Shown here piece after piece: positions 34,159 to 45,457 of a DNA stretch of 64,000 nucleotides. The DNA comes from Karstenula rhodostoma CBS 690.94 (Eukaryota; Ascomycota; Dothideomycetes; Pleosporales; Didymosphaeriaceae), in NCBI GenBank assembly GCA_010093485.1, contig MU001504.1:565769-629768 (forward strand), written 5' to 3'. Both the position numbers and the translations under genes were made by a program. The first letter of the stretch is position 1; each line of letters opens with the position of its first letter. Under the pieces are notes generated by a model. The model did no database searches, was not told the DNA's origin, and saw only the letters and a program-made list of their open reading frames with translations.

Positions 34159-35411
34159 TTATTGCGCCTGTGCATTGGTCCGTGTTAATCCTCTCTTTAT
34201 GCGCGCCGCCTTGACTTTCAACAGCCGGATGCTCTCGAGGAACAGCTCATCGCTGTCCCACTGCCCCGTGCTCTCGATTCGGAAGATGAAGTGGTCCCGC
34301 ATCCGGCCCAGCTTCACTTTGTCGGCAAACTCGGGGTGGCGGAGACACTCTCTGCTCACGGTGTCCAGGCTGGGGTTGTCGACGACGGCTTTGGCCTCGC
34401 CTTCTTTGCCGGCGCACTCCTCGGGGTGAGCGGACGTGTCTTCCGATGTGACCTTGTCAAGCCGGATGACACCCTTGGGAAAGCAGCGCGCGAACTTCTT
34501 CGCATCTGCGCCAACGATGGGCTTGAGTATGTCGATGGTAGGCAGCAGACGGTACGTAGCCGTCGCGACGGGCGAGAACTTTGCGTGGTCCTGGCCAATG
34601 CCCTTGTACGCATGCATGAGCAGCTCAATGTGCTGCCCTGGGCGCATCTTCGCGACCAGAATATCCGGATGGCTGGACCTAACGCCGTCGTCGCCAAATT
34701 TCTCCGTCTGCCGCTCCCATGGCTCAAACGAAAAATCTCGCGCATACACATTGTGGTTCTCGTACAGCTCGTCCGGGTCCGTCACGCCCTGCTTCGCCTT
34801 CTCCAGCCCGCCTTCTTTCCACCGGCACTCCGTGTTCAAGCTCAGGCGCACGCAATTCTCGTCGCTCTTGGGCTCGTGGTCGGGCACGTCCTCGTCCTTT
34901 TGGTACCATTTCAGCCAGCGCAGGGCGTCGTGGTTGCCGCGGAGAGGCACCAGGCCCAGGCGGTGGGCGAGGACTTCGTCCTGGATGATGGACGTGTTTT
35001 GGTAGATGAAGACGTCTTCGATGGCGAGGGTCGGGACTTCGGAGATGAGGATGCGGCGGAGGGCGTTGGCGAGGGAGGTATCGACGCCGATCAGGGAGAA
35101 GGTCAGGTCGAGCTTGTTGGCGTGCTCGTGCTGGAATTCGATGCGCATATTCTGGGGTTGTTAGCATAGATACATAAGTCTCAAGGCCCTGGGAAAGATA
35201 AGGAGTAGACACACGTTCTTGAAGTACTCCAAATCCCACTCATGGCTCTCGCCTGGCCAGTGACCAGGAAAGTCTGTCGACTGCTGGTTGCTCACTGTTT
35301 CGATGCCCACTTTGAGCTTCTGCATGCGCTGTTAGTAGGGCAGTCTAAGTGGAACCAGGATCGCGTAAGTACCTTCCGCTCGATCATTGTGTCTTCGCTT
35401 GGTGCAGGCAT
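34159..35411 (-). CDS. RPC40: DNA-directed RNA polymerases I and III subunit AC40
   Basis: Alpha-like subunit shared by Pol I and Pol III; dimerises with AC19 to seed assembly. Exons 35411-35373, 35319-35215, 35151-34159 (introns 53 and 63); 378 residues. Start MPAPSEDTMIERK, then KLKVGIETVSNQQSTDFPGH, then WDLEYFKN-NMRIEFQ across the second intron. Diagnostic motifs: DTSLANALRRILISEVPTLA, QNTSIIQDEVLAHRLGLVPL, KYARDLxFEP-like VYARDFSFEPWERQ, DILVAKMRPGQHIELLMHAY, KFSPVATATYRLLPTIDIL, and the C-terminal dimerisation segment KVKLGRMRDHFIFRIEST. Length and order match the family. Divergent from the complex I subunit gene, 238 bases away. Confidence 0.96.
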
Positions 35412-35649
35412 TTTTGCTGGTCTGGCGCGCAATTCGATGTTTTCGGCGGGGAACTCGAACTTCTCAACGTCGACACTTTTTTCGAGATGGCGCCAAGCAC
35501 CGACCACCGCTAAGACCAATTAACAGCTCGGTAATCCTCTGCATCATCACTTGAAGAAGGGAGCTCCCCTCCAGCGCCACGCCCCCGAATCTCCCCACCG
35601 CCCACCCATTGACGTCGCAAAAGGGCATCGCCGGCCTCGATCACCCGCA
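35412..35649. promoter_or_regulatory. Short divergent promoter, RPC40 / complex I 49 kDa
   Basis: 238 bases separate two divergent start codons of housekeeping genes, so regulatory sequence is probably shared. No specific motif claimed. Confidence 0.4.
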
Positions 35650-37136
35650 ATGCCCGTCTCTCTGGCGCGATACGCCGGCCACGCCGCCAAACGCCTGTGC
35701 CAGGCGCCCCGACCGACCATTCCCAGCAGCGCACCGCGACTTCAGCCCTTTGCCCGCGGCCTCTCGACCTCGCGCCCCCGCCACTACGCTGATGTGCAGC
35801 ACGAACAGAGCGCGAAGCTTATCCCGACGGATGCCGACTTCGCAAGCCCGGTCGACCCCGAGAGCCAAGGTGTCTTGAACTCGCACTCGGACGAAGGCTC
35901 CACCTCGGGCAGGAAGATCAGACACTACACGGTCAACTTTGGGCCCCAGCATCCGGCTGCCCACGGTGTGTTGCGGCTGATCCTGGAGCTCAACGGCGAG
36001 GAGATCGTGCGTGCGGACCCCCACGTCGGCCTGCTGCACCGCGGCACCGAGAAGCTGATCGAGTACCGGACGTACCTGCAAGCGCTGCCGTACTTCGACC
36101 GTCTCGACTATGTATCCATGATGACCAACGAGCAGTGCTTCTCGCTCGCTGTGGAGAAGCTGCTGAACATCGAGGTCCCTGAGCGAGCCAAGTACATTAG
36201 GACCCTGTTCGGAGAGATTACCCGTGTCAAGAACCACATCATGTCCGTTACCACGCACGCTATGGATGTTGGTGCGTTGACGCCTTTCTTGTGGGCTTTC
36301 GAGGAGCGTGAGAAGCTCATGGTAGGTGGCCCTGGTCCAGCCCCACGTGTCTAATCTAGTCCTAACTTGGCATGTAGGAATTCTACGAACGTGTATCTGG
36401 TGCCCGTATGCACGCAGCCTACGTACGTCCCGGTGGCGTCTCGCAGGATCTGCCCATCGGTCTGCTCGACGATATCTACCAGTGGGCTACCCAGTTCGGT
36501 GACCGTCTCGACGAGACTGAGGAGATGTTGACGGACAACCGTATCTGGATCGGCCGAACCCAGGGCGTTGGTGTCGTCTCAGCAGCAGACGCCATTAACT
36601 ACTCCTTCACCGGGCCTATGCTCCGTGGCTCAGGTGTACCGTGGGACATCCGCAAGTCGCAGCCGTACGACGCGTATGACAAGGTTGAGTTCGACGTGCC
36701 CGTCGGCGTCAACGGCGACTGCTACGACCGCTACCTCTGCCGTATGGAGGAGTTCCGCCAGTCGCTCCGCATCATCGTCCAGTGCCTCAACGACATGCCT
36801 GCTGGCCCCGTCAAGGTCGAGGACTACAAGATTGCACCGCCCCCGCGTGCCGCCATGAAGGAGAACATGGAGGCGCTCATCCACCACTTTTTGCTCTACA
36901 GCAAGGGCTACAGCGTCCCGCCTGGCGAGACCTACAGCGCCATCGAGGCGCCCAAGGGCGAGATGGGTGTGTTCCTTGTCTCAGATGGCAGCGAGAGGCC
37001 GTACAGGTGTAAGATTAGGGCACCTGGATTCGCACATTTGGCTTGCATGGACCAGATTTCAAGAGGACATTTGCTTGCAGATGCCGTCGCGATTATCGGA
37101 ACCATGGATTTGGTGTTCGGAGAAGTTGATCGGTAA
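35650..37136 (+). CDS. nuo49: NADH:ubiquinone oxidoreductase 49 kDa subunit (NDUFS2/Nuo49)
   Basis: Core subunit of mitochondrial complex I, forming part of the quinone pocket. Exons 35650-36321 and 36378-37136 (56-base intron); 476 residues. Arg/Ala-rich presequence [16 protein letters not shown]. Core motifs: [93 protein letters not shown], and the C-terminal [38 protein letters not shown]. The quinone-site tyrosine and histidine blocks ([16 protein letters not shown]) are present. A nuclear gene, as the intron and presequence show. Presence of complex I excludes Saccharomyces-type yeasts. Confidence 0.97.
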
Positions 37137-37919
37137 GGCGAGGTTGAAGGGGAAACAGAAATGAAGTGCGAGGCCAAATTGGCCCTTTGTACATACTGTA
37201 CTTACATCTTTTCTTTGGGAGTCAATTTACTGTTAAAGTTCGCTTTCAGTCTGCCCATCACTGAACAAACGCGACGCCGGTGGGACCGATGTAGCTGGCA
37301 ATGTCAGGCACGCATGAGACCCTACATCCCAAAAACAAGAGACGGTGCACGCCGACCAACTTCACAGAACACCAATAACCAAATATGTCGTGGATAAGCT
37401 TGTCACTCCGATTCTTCATAGTTGAGCCTGGGGTGACTTGGGCTCTTTGAGCCTCTACAACGTTGACCTGATACTGCATCGCCAGTGTTCATGTTTCACG
37501 CGAGAGCATGATTTGCTCGATCCCTGTACCAACCAAGCAAGCGATGCAGGAGGCGGGGTCCGCTCGGAGTATACGTCACACGTCACTAGTGCCCCTCACT
37601 GGCCGCAGCTCGCCCGCGGCAAGGTCTAGATCTGCTGCCAGGTACGATCTCTCATACCTTCCCTAGCTTTCTCTCCTACATATCAATCCATCGGAATCAA
37701 GCATACATTTCATTGCCTGTGTCTGAAAACACAGTTGCATAGGTGCGTACACATCAAGGTTCATAGTCGAGTCCCGCGAGCTCCAGACTTGCTTAGCTCA
37801 CCTTACCCCTCACTATCTTTCCAAGGGGTTCGTTTCAACATAGGCCCATTTACAGCTTAACGCGTGTATAGTTCCATTAACAATTCGCTAATTGCAGCTC
37901 ACAGTCCTTACATCAAACA
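37137..37919. other. Intergenic, upstream of glycine-rich protein
   Basis: 783 bases, with a pyrimidine-rich leader at 37640-37700. Nothing else recognised. Confidence 0.4.
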
Positions 37920-38945
37920 ATGGCATCGAACGACTACTACGGCGGTGGCGGAGGTGGCGGTGGCTACGGTGGAGACGAGCGACGCGGCGAGGGATACGGA
38001 GAGCGCCGAAATGAAGGGGGCGGATATGGAGAAGAGAGGCGTCATGAAGGAGGAGGTGGCGGTTATGGCGAAGAGAGACGCCAAGGGGGAGGAGACTACA
38101 ACGATCGTCCTTCGCAAGGATATGGTGGAGGTGGAGGGGGGTACGGCGAGGATCGTCGTCATGGAGGAGGTGGTGATTACAACGATCGCCCGAGCCAGGG
38201 ATATGGCGGAAGTGGAGACAGGCGCGATGACTACAACGACCGTCCCAGTCAGGGATATGGCGGCAGCGGAGGTCGTGATGATTACAACGACCGCCCCAGT
38301 CAGGGCTACGGAGGAGGTGGCAATGGAGAAGGCTATGGCGACCAGCAGCAGCATTCTAGCGGCGGCGGCTACGGTCAACAGCACTCGAGCGGCACATCCT
38401 ACGGCGGAGGCGGCCACTCATCCGACGATTTCTCTGGCGCAGCCCAACACGCCCAGTCTCATGCCGGCGGTGCTGGCGACTCGGACCTTTTCAGCAGCGC
38501 GCTAGGCCTCCTGGGAGGAAAGAAGTCCAAACTGCAAGAGGAGGACGTCGACGAGGAAGATGCCGTCAAGCAGCACCAGAAGCTCTACGGAGGAGGAAAC
38601 GAACACGAGCCAGCGTCCTCTGGCAGTGTCGGTACCGCTGCTGCTATGCAGGCCTTGAAGATGTTCACGGGCGGCAACCAGGATCATGCATCTGGTGGAC
38701 AGAACAAGTTCATTGGACTGGCGATGGGACAGGCTGCGCAGCTTTTCGATCAGCAGAGTGCGCAGGGTAAGACGCAGTCTGGTGCTACGAAGCAGGATGC
38801 TGTTGCTCAGGCTGCGCAGATGGCGCTTAAGTTCTACATGAAGAGCGAGGCGGGCGGTGGTGCTGCTGCTGCTGGCGGTGGCGGTGGGGGATCGAGTGGT
38901 GGTATGGGTGGCTTGATGAATCTGGCGAGCAAATTCTTGAAGTAA
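37920..38945 (+). CDS. Glycine/arginine-rich repeat protein with conserved alpha-helical C-terminus
   Basis: Single exon, 341 residues. Residues 1-165 are low complexity: Gly runs with GGGYGEERR-type units and four copies of DYNDRPSQGYGG (bases 38094-38312). Such Tyr/Gly/Arg-rich, Asn/Gln-containing sequence is typical of proteins that form condensates. The C-terminal half is ordered-looking: DDFSGAAQHAQSHAGGAGDS, LFSSALGLLGGKK, AAMQALKMFTGG, NKFIGLAMGQAAQLFDQQSA, DAVAQAAQMALKFYMKSEA, and a Gly-rich tail ending LMNLASKFLK. This C-terminus is conserved in filamentous fungi, in proteins of unknown function sometimes named beta-flanking protein (recalled from family knowledge, not checked). No catalytic motif. 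Confidence 0.8.
   Translation: MASNDYYGGGGGGGGYGGDERRGEGYGERRNEGGGYGEERRHEGGGGGYGEERRQGGGDYNDRPSQGYGGGGGGYGEDRRHGGGGDYNDRPSQGYGGSGDRRDDYNDRPSQGYGGSGGRDDYNDRPSQGYGGGGNGEGYGDQQQHSSGGGYGQQHSSGTSYGGGGHSSDDFSGAAQHAQSHAGGAGDSDLFSSALGLLGGKKSKLQEEDVDEEDAVKQHQKLYGGGNEHEPASSGSVGTAAAMQALKMFTGGNQDHASGGQNKFIGLAMGQAAQLFDQQSAQGKTQSGATKQDAVAQAAQMALKFYMKSEAGGGAAAAGGGGGGSSGGMGGLMNLASKFLK
38094..38312 (+). repeat. Four coding copies of a DYNDRPSQGYGG unit
   Basis: Copies start near 38094, 38175, 38228 and 38280. The last three are more alike at DNA level, suggesting recent duplication. Inside the glycine-rich protein. Confidence 0.85.
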
Positions 38946-40009
38946 GCCATTGGCCAAGTCTCCGCTCAACTTGGAGAATGATGAAAAAGCCGCAGGAGCG
39001 CGGATCCACGATATAAATACACACAATTGAATCTACATCTTATGACAGGGTGACCAAAAACCAGTGTACAGCGAAGTCGCATGGCCAACTTTGAATATCG
39101 CTAAGTACTTCCGTTGCTGGGTATCGGGTTTTGATTTGCCGATAAGGAATACACTCGCACAGCACGCCTCCTTGGGCAAGTAATCCTTCGCTCTGCCCAT
39201 GCCAACCACCTGGGCATGCTAAACCACGAAAGCTGACAACTCCATAGTGGCTATTACCACATATCAATACAAAACCCATCATCAAATACTCATCTGGATC
39301 GCAACAAAACATCAATTTGATTTCTCCATTGGTCACAGAAATACCACACCATGTCTTCCACGCGTGTCCCACAACACAACGCACCATCCACATTCGCTGC
39401 ATACCAAGATGACTTTTCCCCTCAAAACATCACGGCATGGACCCCCACGGCTCCACCTCCACACAGCGCCAACGCGTCACAACTCCTCGTAAGGCCTTCC
39501 CTCACACCCCTTCATAATCTCTGACCCACGGTCCCAGAACCCCATCTTCGTCTCCCGCATCGACACCATCAGTGCTGTTGACTCTCAGTGAATGTGTGCA
39601 CGTATCATTTGAATAGTATGTAAGAAACTGGTTTATTGACAAGCTAAGGATTTTTTCCAAGTATATACCTTTGGCAATCTTTAGTTGAAGTAGATATATA
39701 GCGGCCGCCACTGTCGAAAGATATCCATCTAATCTCCAGATATTTTCCAAGTATGCCAAACTCACAAGGGGCGGCGATATCAGATGCGGCCCAGGAACAT
39801 AATTCTTTTCAAACATATGGGACATATATGATATCAAGCTTGCGGAAGGTCAAAGGTGGTTTCCATGCCTTCCCTTCGATGATACAATCCGCCATCAATT
39901 GAGAGGTCACGATCATTGCAGAATTGCTATTCATTTATCATTAAATTTCAAACATCCATTGCCGCCTCCGTAACTCTACACTCCCCTCGTCAGGAAGTCT
40001 TGGTCGGTT
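38946..40009. other. Convergent intergenic region
   Basis: 1.06 kb, AT-rich in the second half (39560-39960). Short open frames only. No gene called. Confidence 0.4.
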
Positions 40010-42177
40010 CTAAACTCGAGCAGACGCCAGCTCGACATCACGCCTATTCTTTCCGCGGGTCGTCCAAGGCAACTTACTTCCGACTTCTTTCTGGTCAACT
40101 TGGTTGCTTGTAGCGAAACGCACTGCTTCTCTGATATCATCCTCCGATCGCTGTGATGGCCGTCCCTTCCACTTCCGCTTGATCCACTGTGACAAGTCTG
40201 TCAAAAAGAATACTGCAAGAATAATTGCAAGCGGAACACTGACTACCCAAAACACCCTGGTCTCGTTAGATGTGCAGGTCCGAGACTTTTCGGTCCTAGC
40301 GTTGTCTGGGATTCTTACCAAAATTTTGTGATACTTTTCGCATCGGGAGTGAACGATGGGATAGCACTGACTCTATTAGCTGGGCCAAGAGGTGCTGCTT
40401 TTAGTCCTTGACTGACAGAATCGCTGCACACAAACTCGCGGGAACGAACACAGCAGCGAACCTATCCAAAGAGTCAGCGAGTATACGAAGCATTAAAAAG
40501 CCAAAAGGCTATATTCTTAATTGAACTCAGGCATCTCTACGCTTACCCAGTCAGTTTCTTCGAGTTTTTGGTCTGCTCATTGGCAAATTGCGCTGCTGTA
40601 GCACCAATAGCTTGCACGTATGTCTCTGTAGTGCGGTCCATGAGTTGTATTGCATAACCATTCTTCTTGAGAAGCTTATCCCATTCTTCCACTCTTGAAA
40701 CCCAGGGTGATGCTCTACGACCTGAAACATAGGGTGGATCATGTTCTGTTTCTGATTCAATCAGGCGACTTATTACCTGTTTGTTCACTTCCAATGTATA
40801 TTGGATCAGTTCCAACTCTTCGCGCAGCCCCCACAGTTGGGTGAAAAACTCGCCCTTCCAATCATCGGACCAGGCTTTCCTCTCCAGTTTGTCGAAATCA
40901 AAATCTGCCAGCTTCTTCACGCCCGTCGACGCTTTCCCAACAAGCTGCCACGTCTCAATGAAGAGTGACTGGATAGTTAACGCAATTTTCGCTAAAACGA
41001 GGTCACGACAATAAATCGTCCAGGTTGTAGCTGGGAGGTGGTCCGCGCCATAAGGAAGCTTATAAAGCATCTTTTCGAAAGATGAAGAAGTGAAGTAATC
41101 GTACAACTCGTCGTACATCGATGGGGTAAAACCATTGTCCATGTCTTCATCCTCATCAGCCCAATCACGCCATTCCGTTTCATAATGGTGAATCGGGGCA
41201 TGAGGACGCGGTGTTCTGCGAACTGCAGCGGTCGGATCGGTCGGGAACTGTTCCTCGAATGTTGGGCGTGGATCAACCAGAAGAACAGCTATGAGCGGTC
41301 CGTCAGTATCTTCCCACTTCTTGCTTAACTCGAGATTCGCTGGCGCGATCGTGGTGGCCTTACCTATCTCTCTACCGTTGTATTTTCCACAGTAAAAGCT
41401 CACCATTTGTTCGGCCATTTCGATGTCTTCGGTCTGCAAGTCCTTCAACGCACGAATGCGGCGAACAACAGTTCTTTGAGCAGCGTATGCTAGCTTCTCA
41501 TGCTCGCCTGAGTCCGATTTAGTTATCTTGAATGGGAGTGACTCCCTATAGTGGAGTATGAAGTGTTGAGAGGGTTGTTTTCCTAGAGGAATCTGCGCAT
41601 TGCCCAGAAGGTGGTCATTAGGATTCTCCCAATGGAGCGCGAAGAAATGTTCCGGAAGCTCTAGCCGTCTTGCCAATGACTCTAACCAATCCGAGTCCAT
41701 ATCTTCAATGATAACCAGACGTGTGTAGCTCGTGATGATTCCGGATGTAAAGAAGTCCTCGTCACTTCCTGGAGAATAAGACGTCATAACGAGACTGCCA
41801 TAACCTTTCTGTAAGTCCAGCACTGCGAAACGCCCACGATGGCGTTGTTCGTCTTCTTGTGCCATCAAGTGGCTTAGGAAGGATGATCGAACATATCTGG
41901 CTCTCCTCCTATCTCGCATCTCCTGTTCCTCAGGACCAATGTTGTGCACAGGTACTGTTCGCTTTTGAGGAAGGGTTCTGTAACGTTCATATACAGTCTC
42001 CGCTGAAGTCTCTAAGATACCGGGGGCTTCCCGGCGTGCCACCTCTAATTCGAGGCGGTCTGATCTTGCATAGCCCGACGCGGTGACTGGCTTGTTCAAA
42101 ATTCCCAGTCCTTGGGCATATGTTCTCTGGCTCTTCGAGTCCATGTCTTCGCTCCTTGTACCAGGCGGGCGATCCAT
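40010..42177 (-). pseudogene. CorA-like (Mg2+ transporter-type) membrane protein with a frameshift
   Basis: Main exon 42177-40547 (544 residues), then exons 40461-40319 and 40256-40010; introns 85 and 62 bases. The long N-terminus is a soluble CorA-type domain with a two-helix end: KIALTIQSLFIETWQLVGKA, REELELIQYTLEVNKQVISR, VQAIGATAAQFANEQTKNSK. The first membrane helix follows the splice: LTG-FAAVFVPASLCAAILS. In that frame translation stops almost at once (VKD-stop). Shifting the frame near 40413 restores a continuous SQGLKAAPLGPANRVSAIPS and, across the next intron, the second helix VFWVVSVPLAIILAVFFLTD plus a basic tail. A two-helix CorA protein therefore looks broken by one missing base, or the sequence has an error. 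The GMN signature is not seen in either frame. Fungal CorA-like proteins of this size are often of unknown substrate. Confidence 0.65.
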
Positions 42178-42940
42178 CGTGGTTCCGGTTTTCTCGACTT
42201 TTTGTGGACGCCACCCGCCCGTGTAACAAAACTGGTCTGTTTCTTGAAAAGCCCCGCAGGTTCAATGCTTTAGCTCTTGGCCCGGTCGGTATTAATTCGA
42301 AAATTGTCAAAGTTGAGCGGTCAAAACCAGTATTTTGTATTTAATTTAGTAGCATCGTATCCGGATTCGAACTGTTCGTTAGATGTGAGCTTGCGTTGGA
42401 TCTGAAGCGTGATAAGGGAGACAAGATGATGTCTATGTATGGAGAATGTGACCCAACGTGCCCCGGTGAGCTGACCACCTAGTGCACCCTAGGAGCTGGA
42501 AATTCATATCGCATGGTGTACGAGTCGCCGATCTGATTGGTCATACGGGTGCAGCCATGCTCGTATATGCGAGTTGAGCTGAAGCATCGCCATCGGTGGA
42601 CAATCAGGCTGGCGAATCATAAACCCCCCTGCTAAAACTACAGCAGACAAAAGCAAGGTTAAATTGGTACGAGTGCGCCTCGAGTCCTTCGGGTGCAAGC
42701 TCATTCTCAAGAATGCTCTTTCAAGATACTGCCCCGCTCCCTAATGTTAATTGTCTATAGAGCTTTATCTTCCGTAAGACTCACTCCGTGAATCTTGAGT
42801 CCTCTGCCTTCATAATTCAGTCTAGTTCAGTGAGACCGAAGCGAAATAGGGAGATTATTGGCTTCTCGGATTGTGACGAGGCCGTGCCCAAAGGACGCAA
42901 GCCGGGCTGGGAGTAGCTGGACACAAACACTTTACTCGAA
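42178..42940. other. Divergent intergenic region
   Basis: 763 bases between the CorA-like start and the P-loop gene. No element identified. Confidence 0.4.
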
Positions 42941-43949
42941 ATGTTGGACCTTATAGATAGCGCGCGGAAAACGGCATCAAGGAATCGGTCCATGATACTG
43001 TAAGTCTTTTGCTAGACTCCTTTGGGACACGTGCTGAGATCAATACAGTGTCATTGGGAAGTCAGGCGCCGGAAAGACTACCGTGTGTCACCCCACGCCT
43101 GTTGTCTCGCACATGACTAATGGCAAAGCTCATTGATGCTTGCACTTCCGAAAGATATTTACAGAGATACAAAACCGATTCGAGTAAATCGCATACCAGC
43201 GAGACGTATTCAAAGGTCGGCAGTAATGGACTGAGGCGACGATGTTTTTTCCATGAAGAGCCATCATTTCTCGAAGATCCACATGAAAGCTATCGACTTC
43301 TTCTTGACTTCGTCAAGTATTTATTGAGGTGCGTCTCAGTCTGAGGTGATTCTTCACCAAAGAGGAGTGTGGCTGCTGAACGACACGCAGTGACGAGGGT
43401 GAACATGTTACCGGCATTGTGTACGTGCTTAATCACGAGCAAGAATCAGAGAACCTGCAGGGACAGGAGCAGTCTGTAGGAAGACTGACGCTTCAGTCTT
43501 ACCTAGAATTTGTACGAAGCTGGATAGGCATCAATTGCCCAAGATCCATCGTACTGACTGTGAATCGCCGACCTGAGGAGATTTATTCCTCTACGACACA
43601 TCGAATCAACTCTACATGGGGCCAGGTTCTCATTGGACAATCATCAAATGTCATGGGCGACGATCCGGATGGTGTTATTCGAACTCTCATAACCTCGAAC
43701 GAGCACAAGCTACATCTATGGAATGAGATATATGGAAAAGAGAAGAAACAGTTACGCAAAACAGAGATTGGCCAGCTCTACACGAAGCAGCTCGAGAAAT
43801 GGATTGATGAGACAAAAGACTGGAGGAAGAAAATGAAGAAGGAGAAAAGGGATCTGTCCGAAATTGATCGCAAGATTACGCAGTTGAAGGGTAATCTGAA
43901 GTCCTGGAAAGACTTGCAATTCCCGCCCAAGCTCAAGAGTAAGCGATAA
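42941..43949 (+). CDS. AIG1-like P-loop NTPase with degenerate G3 motif
   Basis: Four exons: 42941-42999, 43049-43082, 43129-43328, 43391-43949 (introns 49, 46, 62); 283 residues. Exon 1 and the 34-base exon 2 join to make SMI-LVIGKSGAGKTT-LIDACT, a Walker A/G1 motif (GKSGAGKTT). The segment HEEPSFLEDPHESYRLLLDF sits where AIG1-type GTPases have DTPGF, so G3 is degenerate (EEPSF). Next comes VTGIVYVLNHEQ, corresponding to the strand and G-loop usually seen as GIIYLHR in fungal relatives, then YLEFVRSWIGINCPRSIVLT. The C-terminal 70 residues are a Lys/Glu-rich coiled coil (WIDETKDWRKKMKKEKRDL). Small fungal GTPases of this type are common and mostly uncharacterised. The micro-exon makes automatic annotation error-prone. 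Confidence 0.72.
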
Positions 43950-44104
43950 AAAGATGAGGTTATAAGACAGGTCAGAGTTTGCAACAAATTATTTGTTAAC
44001 AGACAATACGTGAAAACGCCAGATATTGACAAGAATTCAGTTGTGTTGGAATTATAGCACCACACTCAGCTATACCACACCCACGCTATCTATTCAGAGA
44101 TCTC

Positions 44105-45457
44105 TCAAGCCGGACCTTTCCCATCAAAGAACACCTCATCCAACAAGCTAATCAACACCTTCTGCCCCTCCCACTGCTCCACCACACTCGGCCTAATCTG
44201 CTCCGGCGGCAGCACAAACCCCGCATCCCCCGTATCCCTCAGCTCGATAGTATAGCTAAAGTCCGCGCCTCCAATGGCATAAACGTGATCCGGTGCCGCG
44301 CCCGTCGTCGCATACAGCGCCGCACCACTGGGCCCAAACGTAAACGTAGTACGATCCTCCGTTGCTTCCCTGATAGCGCCCGAGACGAGGTTCGCGGCCT
44401 TGGTCCACTTACCGAGCTCGGGAGCGTACAACGTCTCTTTGTACCCGTAGGGGCTGAGGATGTCTTGCCCATAGCTGTGCCAGTCGATGAAGAGCTTGAT
44501 GCCCTGCTCGTCCCGCAGCTTCCTCGCGAAAGCGTCGAGGCCCTTGTTCTCGGGTGTATCTGAGGGCGCCTCGCCCTTGTAAGTCTCGGAGCACGGGTTC
44601 GAGGATGCGCCCCGGGCGGTCGCGTTCCAGGCGAATTCCCAATTCCTGTTGATGTCGCGGCCGAAGCAGGTGCTGTTCCTAGGCCCTGGCTGTCTGTTTT
44701 TGCGCCAGAGGCGTTGGGTTGTTTGCGAGTAGACGAAGCCATCGGGATTGACGAAGGGCAGGATGAAGAAGTCGTAGTGGTCGAGGAAGGCGCGGACGGT
44801 GGCATCTTTGGACTTGTAGCCTGTGACAAGCTGATATGTGATGTATTCGACAACCTGAATATGTCAGCTGGACCCATGATGCCGATTTGATGGTTGATGA
44901 GGACTTACCGGAGCACTGATCCATTCTCTTGCGTGGACGGTGCTATGATACAACACTGCGGGCTTCCCTGGTCCGCCGCTTCCCCACAAATGGAGACCAT
45001 AGATGTCTCTTCCTTCGTAACTCTTTCCAGAGCTTATTTTCCTCGAATTGTTCGGAAAACTCGCTTGTAGGTCGTCGAAGTATTTGACGTGGTCCGCATA
45101 GGGATGATACGAATCGTACCACGAAGTGGCATTATCTGCCTGCCGCCTGACATTAGATGTCGGGGCCGCAGATTCTGCAGCGATGGAATCTCCCAGGTCA
45201 GCGTGCATAACATGGTAGTTCAGATCCAGCGCTTCGAATGAAGCGGTTTGCGATGGCGGAACGAGAATATCGATGTGAGATGTGCTGTCATGGTTCCATT
45301 GCTCGAAGTCGAAGCTTGCTAGCTTCGATTGAACTGTTTCAAGGTTGCTGCCGGTCTTGACGCGGTAGACCTTGTAGCCATTGTAGGAGAACTTCTCACT
45401 CGCCGTGGCGAGCGTTGCCAGCGCGAGGCATACAGAGCTCAAGATCGTGGAACGCAT
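44105..45457 (-). CDS. Secreted M14 metallocarboxypeptidase A
   Basis: Zinc carboxypeptidase releasing C-terminal, mainly hydrophobic residues; secreted as a zymogen. Exons 45457-44909 and 44854-44105 (54-base intron); 432 residues. Signal peptide MRSTILSSVCLALATLATAS, then a propeptide (YKVYRVKTGSNLETVQSKLA) to about residue 110, followed by the catalytic domain. Zinc ligands: STVHAREWISAP (HxxE) and IDWHSYGQ (third histidine). Substrate binding: DINRNWEFAW (Asn-Arg) and the Tyr region FSYTIELRDTGDAGFVLPPE, containing the catalytic Glu (ELRDTG). The site appears intact. Dibasic RR near residue 104 (SNVRRQADN) is a plausible activation point. Expressed away from the convergent P-loop gene. 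Confidence 0.94.

Noticed and set aside
35215..35319. Suspected frameshift in AC40 exon 2
   Set aside because: On careful re-reading the exon encodes SNQQSTDFPGHWPGESHEWD without any break.
42361..42385. TTCGAA-containing segment resembling a tRNA T-arm
   Set aside because: Flanking bases do not form the T-stem and no acceptor or anticodon arm could be drawn.
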